Assembly: GCA_045132235.1 (NCBI GenBank)
Contig: JBGURX010000044.1
Location: 1 to 21,476, forward strand
Length of the DNA: 21,476 nucleotides
Reading direction: 5' to 3'
Source: UBA1756 sp045132235
Lineage (GTDB): Bacteria; Bacteroidota; Bacteroidia; Bacteroidales; WCHB1-69
Positions within the stretch are counted from its first letter, which is position 1. Each line of letters begins with the position of its first letter. The translations under genes and the position numbers were made by a program. This document shows, one piece after another, positions 13,182 through 19,848 of the stretch. Under the pieces are notes generated by a model that worked only from the letters and a program-made list of their open reading frames with translations, was not told where the DNA came from and did not search any database.

Positions 13182-15056
13182 ATGAGCAATTTCAAAAACT
13201 GGTTCAAGAACCTGCTTGTCAACTTCACGCGAGTATTCAAGCGCTATCCGGTCACCTGCTTCTTTGCAGCCCTACTGACTTTAGTGGTATTCGAATTCAT
13301 CATTACCGACAACAACGGGGAGCCGTGGCCGTCTGAACGCATCCTCATCTCCCTCGGATGGGGGTGCGGACTGGCGATGCTGCTGAACGCTGCCTTCGAG
13401 CTCTTCTGCAACATCCGGACGGTCAAGCTGTGGCAGCGGCTTACCGGCTATGGCGTCATCGTGGCCATCGCAGCGGCGTGCGCGTGCGGATGCATGTTCG
13501 ACGACATCCTCTCCTTGGAGGTGCTGATTGCCATGGCCTTTGCAGCTTTCCTGTGCATACTGCTGCCCATCAGCTACAGCCGCGACCCGTACAAAGTGTG
13601 GAACTATCATGCCAGACTGGTGGTGGCCTATTTTATCAACGGTATCCTTTGCCAAATCGTTGCGATGAGCATCGGAGGCATCATTCTCTCCGTCGAACTG
13701 TTATTCGATCTCCAGCTGAACACACTGGTTGAGATGATGCTCACCTTTGTAGGCTTTTTCCTTACGCCCTGCTGCATACTGGCCCTGATGCCCACCGATA
13801 TGGAGACACTCGCTCCACAGCCCAACCCGCACAAATTAATCCGTTTCTTGGCGCAATACATCCTTTTACCGCTTATCTGCGTGGAGGGCGTCATCCTTTA
13901 TATCTATGGCATCACCATCCTCGTGCGCTGGGAGTTGCCCGTTGGCGGCGTGGTCTGGCTGGTGTTCTCATACGCCATCATCGGCCTGCTGATCTGGTAC
14001 CTGCTCATGCCCTACTACCTCTCCGAAGAGAAACAGTGGGTGCGATTCTTCCACCGGGGGTTCTTCATCTCGCTGCTGCCGCTGTTGGCGCTGCTGTTTG
14101 TGGGACTTTTCCGCCGCATCGGCGACTACGGACTCACCACCAACCGTTACATCGTGTTTGTCATTAGCGCATGGCTGGCGGTCATCGCCATCATTTTCTC
14201 TATCAAGAAATTAAAAAATGTCACCCCGCTCATCCTCTCGCTGCTGGTAGTGACGCTGCTCACCCTGTTCGGCCCATGGAGCATGAGCAACCTGCCCGAC
14301 CGGATGCAGACGGCACGTTTTGAGAAGTTGGCCACGGAGTACGGAGTGTTGAAAGACGGGCACATTGTGGCGGCCAAAGAGCCGCTGACCCGCGAGCAGA
14401 ATATCGCACTGAGTCTCTGCATCGATTACTTCACCGACTACTCCTACCGCCATACGGAAGAATTCACACAGAAATACTTCAACCTGTCGAAAGAGGATTT
14501 AGAAAAACTGAAAAAAAAGGCAGAAGAGCAAGAGCACATATACAAGAACCATGCTATGATACTGATGGAGCAGATGAACGGGAAATACATTGGCAGTTGG
14601 GAACGCAGTCCAGAAGTGGAAGCAGTGATAGAAACCGATGAATCTTCTTTCACATTCAGCAAAAGTTATACGCAAGAGCATCAGTTGCTTTCCACGAAGG
14701 GCTATGACTATACTTTTGTTTTCAGCGAATATGATAACGACAAGCATAGCGAAACCTTCCATGGCGACAACCTTCAAATTGTCATCACCACTGAGTTTGA
14801 AAAAGACACTTGTATCACTTTCAAAATCAACGGGGAAAAATTCCGTATCAACGTATGCGACTCACTACAGATTGCCGAACTGTTGCCTGAAGTCAGAGAA
14901 TACACCTTAGAATTTCCCACCACTACCATCCACCACGAAGATGAGCGGGTGTCGCTACTGTTAGATGTTTCAAGTTTGGGTATTCGTCAGAAAGCCGATG
15001 GAGCCATCTTCATGGAGAATGTCAGATTCACCGGATTTGTGAGAAAGAAAGAGTAG
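13182..15056 (+). CDS. DUF4153 family polytopic membrane protein
   Basis: A 624-residue protein. Residues 24-366 contain roughly ten membrane segments; residues ~370-624 are a soluble, charged domain probably outside the membrane. The DUF4153 signature is visible in SYSRDPYKVW (131-140) and, more clearly, RRIGDYGLTTNRY (311-323), close to the family's RI-x-EYGLTENRY. The family is common in Bacteroidota and Firmicutes and has no established activity; its membrane-plus-tail layout suggests a transporter or signalling role, which is only a guess. It starts 30 bp after the FISUMP gene with no recognisable promoter between them. The last ~130 residues (from about 485) are richer in AT and in Lys/Glu than the membrane part, perhaps reflecting a separately evolved tail. 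Confidence 0.82.
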   Translation: MSNFKNWFKNLLVNFTRVFKRYPVTCFFAALLTLVVFEFIITDNNGEPWPSERILISLGWGCGLAMLLNAAFELFCNIRTVKLWQRLTGYGVIVAIAAACACGCMFDDILSLEVLIAMAFAAFLCILLPISYSRDPYKVWNYHARLVVAYFINGILCQIVAMSIGGIILSVELLFDLQLNTLVEMMLTFVGFFLTPCCILALMPTDMETLAPQPNPHKLIRFLAQYILLPLICVEGVILYIYGITILVRWELPVGGVVWLVFSYAIIGLLIWYLLMPYYLSEEKQWVRFFHRGFFISLLPLLALLFVGLFRRIGDYGLTTNRYIVFVISAWLAVIAIIFSIKKLKNVTPLILSLLVVTLLTLFGPWSMSNLPDRMQTARFEKLATEYGVLKDGHIVAAKEPLTREQNIALSLCIDYFTDYSYRHTEEFTQKYFNLSKEDLEKLKKKAEEQEHIYKNHAMILMEQMNGKYIGSWERSPEVEAVIETDESSFTFSKSYTQEHQLLSTKGYDYTFVFSEYDNDKHSETFHGDNLQIVITTEFEKDTCITFKINGEKFRINVCDSLQIAELLPEVREYTLEFPTTTIHHEDERVSLLLDVSSLGIRQKADGAIFMENVRFTGFVRKKE

Positions 15057-15133
15057 TATTCGCAGGCGATTCACCATTTCCGACTTTTTTCAAAAAAATT
15101 GCGACTTCTTGTAAATCGCATACTATATTATTG

Positions 15134-15141
15134 TATATTTG
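15134..15141 (+). promoter_or_regulatory. Candidate -7 box for the adhesin-like gene
   Basis: TATATTTG matches TAnnTTTG, 42 bp before the ATG at 15184. The nearest TTG (15109-15111) is 22 bp upstream, slightly longer than usual. That TTG lies in the spacer of a short dyad TGCGA/TCGCA (15100-15104 and 15116-15120), which could be an operator, but the arms are only 5 bp. Confidence 0.6.
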
Positions 15142-15183
15142 CCGATTCTTTTTAGGAATTCATCATTATAAAAAAATCTCAAT

Positions 15184-17220
15184 ATGAAGAAAACTTTTAC
15201 CCTTTTCATGGTCGCTATGCTGACCGTATTGTTCAGTTTTTTGTCGAAGACTGCGATGGCGCAGTGCAATCCGATTGATGTGACCGTCGCCGCTCCCTAC
15301 AATGAGGGCTTCACTGGTTACACCGCCGTTTCCGACGTGGCCACGGCGGGTGTCCTCCCCGCCTGCTGGGATTACATCTACAACGGCGAAACCGAAAACT
15401 ACGAGCCGAAGGTGTACAACGGCACCTACACGCCCATCGCCAGCAACAACGCCATCGAGATCACCTCGGGCGGCACCTCGTTCATGGGTTTCATCACGCT
15501 GAGTGATGCCGGCACCAACAACTATGTCATCCTGCCCGAGTTCGCCAACGGCCTCGACGAGCTTCAGGTCGTGTTCAGCACCGCCATGTCGAGCGACACG
15601 GCCGGCGCACTCACCCTCGGCTTCATGACCGACCCCGCTGACGCCAGCACCTTCACGGCCATCACTGCCGTACCGAGCAACAACTACATCGCTGAACGCT
15701 GCGTGACTCACAGTTTCACCCTCGGCACCTTCCCGCAGTGCGCCAATGTTCACGCGCGCCTCGCCTTCTGCTGGACCGATGCCAGCCGGGAGGCCACCTC
15801 CACCGTGTGCATCGACAACATCGCCGTGCGCATCAAGCTGAACTGCGAAGACCCGAGCAACCTCTACGTCTATGGCATCTCCCCTAACAGCGCCATCATT
15901 GACTGGCTGCCGGGAGCCGACCAGCAGGAGTGGGAGCTGGACTGCAACGGCGAACGCCAGCTCATCACCACCCGTCCCTTCACCCTCACGGATCTCACCC
16001 CCGCCACCGAATACACGGTGACCCTGCGCGGTGCCTGCGATGCCAACGACAGCTCGTACTGGTGCGTGCCCGTCACCTTCAAGAGCGCATGTCCCATCAA
16101 CACCGTCGATGACGACAACGCCTTCACCGAGACCTTCGCCACCAGTGACCTCGACTGCTGGCTGACCGACATCGTGTCGGGCAGCGACAACTGGGAGGTC
16201 ACCAACAGTGCCCATACCGGCACCTACGGCGTCACCTACTCCAACTCCCTGTTCGGCGACCTGATGGGCACCGATGAACCCGACATCATGGACATGCTGA
16301 GCATGTTCACCGGCATGACGGACTTCGGCACCGGCTCGTCGTACCTCATCTCCCCCATCCTCGACCTCACCGCCCTCACCATGCCGGCGCGGCTCACCTT
16401 CTACCGCCGCCAGACATCGTCGATGGTGCCCCTCACCCTGCAGGTCTATTTCCGCACCTCGCCCACCGGCAACTGGGGCTGGCTCGCCCAATTCACCAAC
16501 GCCACCACCTCATGGAATCTGGAAAGCATCAGCCTGCCCAACCCCTCCGCAGAGTACCAGATCGCCTTCGTGAGCCTTGTGGATATGACTAACATGGGCG
16601 ACGTGATGGACATGACCAGCATGATGGATCCCAACGCCACCTTCGACCTCGCCAGTGTCATCGACCTTGACGACATCCGCGTGGGCGCCACCACCGAATG
16701 CGACGTGCCCGCCAGCATCATCGTGAGCAACATCGGCAACCACCAGGCCACCATCAGCTGGGTGCCCGGCAACGCCTCCTCATGGGAGATTGAGTACGGC
16801 CCGGCAGGCTTCGCCCACGGCAGCGGCACCATAGTGAACACTACCTCGCACAACTACACCCTCACCGGCCTCGATGCACAGACCAACTACGACGTGTATG
16901 TGCGCGGCAACTGCGGCAACGACATGCTCAGCGACTGGAGCGCCGTACAGCAGTTCACCACCACCCACACCGGCATCAACGGCTACAGCCTCAACGCCCG
17001 CGTGGTGCCGAACCCCGCCACCGACCACTGCACTGTGGAGTGCACCGCCACCTCCGGCATCATCACCCTCTATGACGTCTGCGGCCAGCAGGTGCTTTCC
17101 ACCCCGATTGCCGGCGAAAGCACCGTGCTCAACCTCAGCAGCCTCTCCGAAGGCATCTACATGCTGCATATCACCGCCGACGACCACAGCACATCCACCA
17201 TTAAAATCATCAAAAAATAA
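15184..17220 (+). CDS. Adhesin-like T9SS cargo protein with FN3 and choice-of-anchor J domains
   Basis: A 678-residue secreted protein. Signal peptide about 1-26 (ends AMAQ). First module ~27-215 resembles a choice-of-anchor J/MAM-like lectin-fold domain; FN3-type domain ~221-300; second anchor-J-like domain ~303-505; second FN3 ~506-592 (LTGLDAQTNYDVYVRGNCG). Residues ~601-678 are a type A T9SS sorting domain: VVPNPATDHC, ITLYDVCGQQV, then LSSLSEGIYMLHI and a basic C-terminus KIIKK. It is therefore expected to cross the outer membrane by T9SS and be anchored or released at the surface. Domain makeup suggests binding to glycans or proteins; no catalytic residues are seen. Met/Asp-rich stretches occur at ~359-380 and 467-483. 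The next gene starts one base into its stop (TAATG overlap), so the two are translationally linked. Confidence 0.9.
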   Translation: MKKTFTLFMVAMLTVLFSFLSKTAMAQCNPIDVTVAAPYNEGFTGYTAVSDVATAGVLPACWDYIYNGETENYEPKVYNGTYTPIASNNAIEITSGGTSFMGFITLSDAGTNNYVILPEFANGLDELQVVFSTAMSSDTAGALTLGFMTDPADASTFTAITAVPSNNYIAERCVTHSFTLGTFPQCANVHARLAFCWTDASREATSTVCIDNIAVRIKLNCEDPSNLYVYGISPNSAIIDWLPGADQQEWELDCNGERQLITTRPFTLTDLTPATEYTVTLRGACDANDSSYWCVPVTFKSACPINTVDDDNAFTETFATSDLDCWLTDIVSGSDNWEVTNSAHTGTYGVTYSNSLFGDLMGTDEPDIMDMLSMFTGMTDFGTGSSYLISPILDLTALTMPARLTFYRRQTSSMVPLTLQVYFRTSPTGNWGWLAQFTNATTSWNLESISLPNPSAEYQIAFVSLVDMTNMGDVMDMTSMMDPNATFDLASVIDLDDIRVGATTECDVPASIIVSNIGNHQATISWVPGNASSWEIEYGPAGFAHGSGTIVNTTSHNYTLTGLDAQTNYDVYVRGNCGNDMLSDWSAVQQFTTTHTGINGYSLNARVVPNPATDHCTVECTATSGIITLYDVCGQQVLSTPIAGESTVLNLSSLSEGIYMLHITADDHSTSTIKIIKK

Positions 17221-17756
17221 TGAAAACAAAAGCAATATTCACCATTCTGCTCTCCCTCATCCTCTCTACAGGATGGGGACAGCAGCTTACCCAGACCTTC
17301 AGCTGGAACGGATTAAAAATGAATTATCCGTCCAACTACATCATCACCGACAAAGAGTATGATCCAGATGACGGCGGTTACTCGTTCAGCTGCGAGATTG
17401 ACGATGAGGAAGTATTATCCATGGTTTACGTAGCTTTCTCTAATCTGGAAGGATTATTGGATGACAAAACAACAGCCGAAAAACAGGAGGCTTGCGAGGA
17501 TGGTTTGAAGGAAGGACTATCCGGCATGAAAGAAACCATCAGCAATCTCAAGTCCACTCCTATCAAGAAAAACTCCTCCTTATCCTACCCTAATGCATAT
17601 AGCGACTTCTCATACACCATGTATGGAGTCCCCGTACAAGGCAAATGTGTAACATACCTAAAAGGGAATTACATGGTTATATACTTCATGCAAGCCGAAG
17701 ACTCCACTCATTTCAAAGAATTGGAAGCCATTGTCAAAACCATCAGTGTCAATTAG
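17220..17756 (+). CDS. Exported PsbP/DcrB-like small protein
   Basis: A 178-residue protein with a signal peptide (1-~21, ends GWGQQ) and no lipobox. The mature part has FSWNGLKMNYPSNYII, then alternating strands and a helix (EKQEACEDGLKEGLSGMK) and a final SVN-ended strand, which recalls the PsbP/DcrB fold of small periplasmic proteins. Assignment rests on the overall pattern, not on a specific motif, so it is moderate. The start overlaps the stop of the adhesin-like gene (TAATG), so translation is probably coupled; the pair may work together at the cell surface. The gene is more AT-rich than the adhesin before it. No partner or ligand can be read from the sequence. Confidence 0.72.
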   Translation: MKTKAIFTILLSLILSTGWGQQLTQTFSWNGLKMNYPSNYIITDKEYDPDDGGYSFSCEIDDEEVLSMVYVAFSNLEGLLDDKTTAEKQEACEDGLKEGLSGMKETISNLKSTPIKKNSSLSYPNAYSDFSYTMYGVPVQGKCVTYLKGNYMVIYFMQAEDSTHFKELEAIVKTISVN

Positions 17757-17780
17757 GCATCCCATACTCTAAAAATGGCC

Positions 17781-17807
17781 ACATGGCGCATACTATATGC
17801 GCCATGT
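17781..17807 (+). terminator. Perfect 12-bp hairpin, possible terminator
   Basis: ACATGGCGCATA (17781-17792) and its exact inverted copy (17796-17807) enclose a 3-base loop CTA. It lies 24 bp after the stop of the PsbP-like gene and 18 bp before the DUF4292 gene. Only GTTTCC follows, not a proper T run, so it may end transcription weakly, stabilise the upstream mRNA, or bind a regulator. Confidence 0.55.
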
Positions 17808-17825
17808 TTCCGTTATGGATAAATC

Positions 17826-18680
17826 ATGAAAAAGACCTTACTCCTTTTTACCATCCTATTGGTTGTTGCAGGCACGCGTGGTTTCGCACAGCAGGATAGC
17901 ACCAAGCAGCATTTCCCCATAATGAAGGCTGAGCTGCGCCTCAACGATTCGCTGCCCGCCCTTCTTTTACAAAACCAGAAGCCAACGTTGTGGGAAAACC
18001 GCTACGACTGGATTTCGTACCAGATGAAGGTATCGGTGAAGACCGAAGATGAAGACCTTGCCTTCCAGTGCTTTTTCGTGAACCGCACCGACAGTCTGAT
18101 TTACCTCAACCTGCACAAGTCGGGCATCGAGCTGGCGCGTGTGGTGCTCACCCCCGACTCCGTCACCATCGTCAACAAGTTGCAGAAAGAGTATTACAGA
18201 GGCGGCTATGAGGTGTTTGTCAAGATGTTAGGGTTCCCTCTGACATTCCAGATGGTGCAGTCGTTGATGAACGGACGCGACTTTATAGACTGCGAGGGAC
18301 CGTTCTCGACGGTGGCGGAAGGCCAGCAGATCAAATACATCTGGCCGCACCGGCAGTGCGGGAATTTGATGCTGATGCAGGAAATTTTATCGGACAACAA
18401 CGGCGTGCTGTTAAGGAACGAGCTCACCGAGCTCACCGGCGGGCGCAATGCCGCCATCACCTACGACAACCCGCGCCTCGAGACCATGAATTTCAATCCT
18501 GACGGGGACGAGCCACGCATGGACAGTGTGATGGTATTCGATGGCATCACCGTTCATAGCGACAGTCAGGGGCTTTCGCTCAAGGCCACCCTCTCGAAGT
18601 TGCGGGTGAACGTGCCCGGGCCGACGAGTGTGAAGATTCCGGATTCGTTTACGCCCATCATATTTCTTAAAGTAGAATAG
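17826..18680 (+). CDS. DUF4292 (LolA/LolB-like) exported protein
   Basis: A 284-residue protein with signal peptide (about 1-21, ends GFAQQ) and no lipobox Cys. The mature part matches DUF4292, a Bacteroidota family with a LolA/LolB-like half-barrel fold proposed to handle lipids or lipoproteins in the periplasm: RYDWISYQMKVSVK near the start, FVNRTDSLIYLNL and IELARVVLTPDSV strands, a central LGFPLTFQMVQSLMNG helix, and the final strand ending TPIIFLKVE. Lipid-carrier role is inferred from fold similarity only. It lies 69 bp after the PsbP-like gene with a hairpin between, and its stop overlaps or abuts the ispD start region, so it may be transcribed with ispD. Confidence 0.82.
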   Translation: MKKTLLLFTILLVVAGTRGFAQQDSTKQHFPIMKAELRLNDSLPALLLQNQKPTLWENRYDWISYQMKVSVKTEDEDLAFQCFFVNRTDSLIYLNLHKSGIELARVVLTPDSVTIVNKLQKEYYRGGYEVFVKMLGFPLTFQMVQSLMNGRDFIDCEGPFSTVAEGQQIKYIWPHRQCGNLMLMQEILSDNNGVLLRNELTELTGGRNAAITYDNPRLETMNFNPDGDEPRMDSVMVFDGITVHSDSQGLSLKATLSKLRVNVPGPTSVKIPDSFTPIIFLKVE

Positions 18681-18688
18681 TGAAAGCG

Positions 18689-19402
18689 ATGAAACAGCAG
18701 AACATAGTGGCCATTCTGGCTGGTGGCAGCGGTCAGCGTGTGGGCGGAGAACTGCCGAAGCAGCTGGTGGACATGGCGGGAAAGACGCTGCTGGAGCGCA
18801 CCGTGGAGGTGTTTGAGCGGCATCCGCGCATCGACCGCATCCTTGTGGTGTCGCATCCCGACTACATCGGGCAGGTGGAGGCCATCCGGGCGAAACACCC
18901 CGGCGGCAAGTGGCAGCTGACGGTGGCGGGCGGCGCCGAGCGGCAGTGGTCCACCGTGGCGGCGGTAGAAGCATGTCCGCAGGAGGGCAACCTGCTGATC
19001 CATGACGCCGCCCGCCCGTTCGTGCCGGCAGCGCTCATCGACCGACTGCTGGATGCGCTGGAGACGCACGCCGCCGCCGCGCCGGCAGTACCCGTCAGCG
19101 ACACCCTGATAGAGACGGACAATGACACCGTAAAATGCGTGCCTGACCGCCGAAATTTCCGATTCGTGCAGACTCCGCAGGCTTTTCACCTCAACCTTTT
19201 CCATCAGGCCATCGCACAACTAAAAAGCCGCAAAGACCTTTGTTTTACTGATGATTGCGGACTTTTCCTCCACTTTTTCCCAGAAGAAAATATTGCCGTT
19301 GTGGAGGGGGATATAGGTAATAAAAAATTAACTTATTCATCTGATATAGAATATTTTAGAAAAATATTTCAACAAAATGATAAAAATAAGTTGCAGGAAT
19401 AA
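18689..19402 (+). CDS. ispD: IspD-family cytidylyltransferase (MEP pathway)
   Basis: A 237-residue nucleotidyltransferase. It probably joins CTP to 2-C-methyl-D-erythritol 4-phosphate, the third step of the MEP isoprenoid pathway. Motifs: AILAGGSGQR near the N-terminus (CTP-binding loop), the following LPKQ, IHDAARPFV, VSDTLIE, QTPQAFHL. The last two family motifs depart from classical IspD: FTDDCGLF instead of TDDAS-x, and NKKLTYSSDIEYF instead of NIKxTxPEDL. A related cytidylyltransferase acting on a sugar alcohol phosphate is therefore possible. ATG at 18689 is preferred; a GTG at 18680 overlapping the DUF4292 stop would add three residues. The rpmB promoter begins within its last codons. 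AT content rises sharply in the final ~80 bp. Confidence 0.82.
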   Translation: MKQQNIVAILAGGSGQRVGGELPKQLVDMAGKTLLERTVEVFERHPRIDRILVVSHPDYIGQVEAIRAKHPGGKWQLTVAGGAERQWSTVAAVEACPQEGNLLIHDAARPFVPAALIDRLLDALETHAAAAPAVPVSDTLIETDNDTVKCVPDRRNFRFVQTPQAFHLNLFHQAIAQLKSRKDLCFTDDCGLFLHFFPEENIAVVEGDIGNKKLTYSSDIEYFRKIFQQNDKNKLQE

Positions 19403-19420
19403 AAAATAGTTGTATTTTTG
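19391..19420 (+). promoter_or_regulatory. Promoter of rpmB, overlapping the end of ispD
   Basis: TTG at 19391-19393 is followed after exactly 19 bp by TATTTTTG (19413-19420), a full Bacteroidota-type promoter. The upstream half lies inside the last ispD codons. Transcription would begin near 19427, about 37 bases before the rpmB ATG. Confidence 0.82.
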
Positions 19421-19463
19421 CAACCCAATTTTGAAGGAAATAAACACACAAAAATAGAGAGAG

Positions 19464-19697
19464 ATGTCAAGAGTTTGCCAAATCACTGGAAAGAAAGCAA
19501 TGGTCGGGAATTACGTTTCCCATTCCAATATTAAAACCAAAAGAACTTTCAAGCCCAATCTTCACACCAAGAAGTTCTTCGTTCCCGAATTGAACGACTG
19601 GGTAGTTCTGAAGGTTTCCGCCAAGGCCATGCGCACCATGAACAAGAACGGCGTGTGGAACAGCATTATTGAAGCAGACAAAAAAGGGGTTTTATAA
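19464..19697 (+). CDS. rpmB: 50S ribosomal protein L28
   Basis: A 77-residue basic protein of the large ribosomal subunit. The N-terminus SRVCQITGKKAMVGNYVSHS is the classic L28 start, followed by NIKTKRTFKPNL and the conserved KFFVPELNDWVVLKVSAKAMRTMNKNG. Length is normal. The ATG is preceded by a purine-rich AGAGAGAG. It has its own promoter and a strong terminator right after it, so it is a single-gene unit. In many Bacteroidota rpmB is followed by rpmG (L33) and a short DUF4295 gene; neither fits in the 151 bp before the next gene here. Confidence 0.97.
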   Translation: MSRVCQITGKKAMVGNYVSHSNIKTKRTFKPNLHTKKFFVPELNDWVVLKVSAKAMRTMNKNGVWNSIIEADKKGVL

Positions 19698-19720
19698 AAT
19701 TTTTGTTTGGGATTTTATGA

Positions 19721-19755
19721 AAGGACAGCTGCCTTCGGGCGGCTGTTCTTTTTTT
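19721..19755 (+). terminator. Intrinsic terminator after rpmB
   Basis: ACAGCTGCC (19725-19733), loop TTCG, then GGCGGCTGT (19738-19746) form a 9-bp stem with one G-U pair on a stable tetraloop; flanking A/T pairs extend it. A run of T (19749-19755) follows. It ends 24-58 bp after the rpmB stop and is the clearest terminator in the window. Confidence 0.92.
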
Positions 19756-19848
19756 ATGCCGTAGATATGCGGGGCGAAACGGCAAAAAAATCCCCGTGCA
19801 ACCGCCCCGCCATGCAATAAAAACGCGGGAAAATAGTTATAGTTTTTT

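Noticed and set aside
15100..15120. TGCGA/TCGCA dyad at the adhesin promoter as an operator
   Set aside because: Arms of 5 bp with an 11-bp spacer arise often by chance; mentioned with the promoter but not called separately.
15166..16491. 441-codon Gly/Val-rich open frame antisense to the adhesin-like gene
   Set aside because: Composition is typical of a GC-driven shadow, and the plus strand encodes signal peptide, FN3 and sorting domain.
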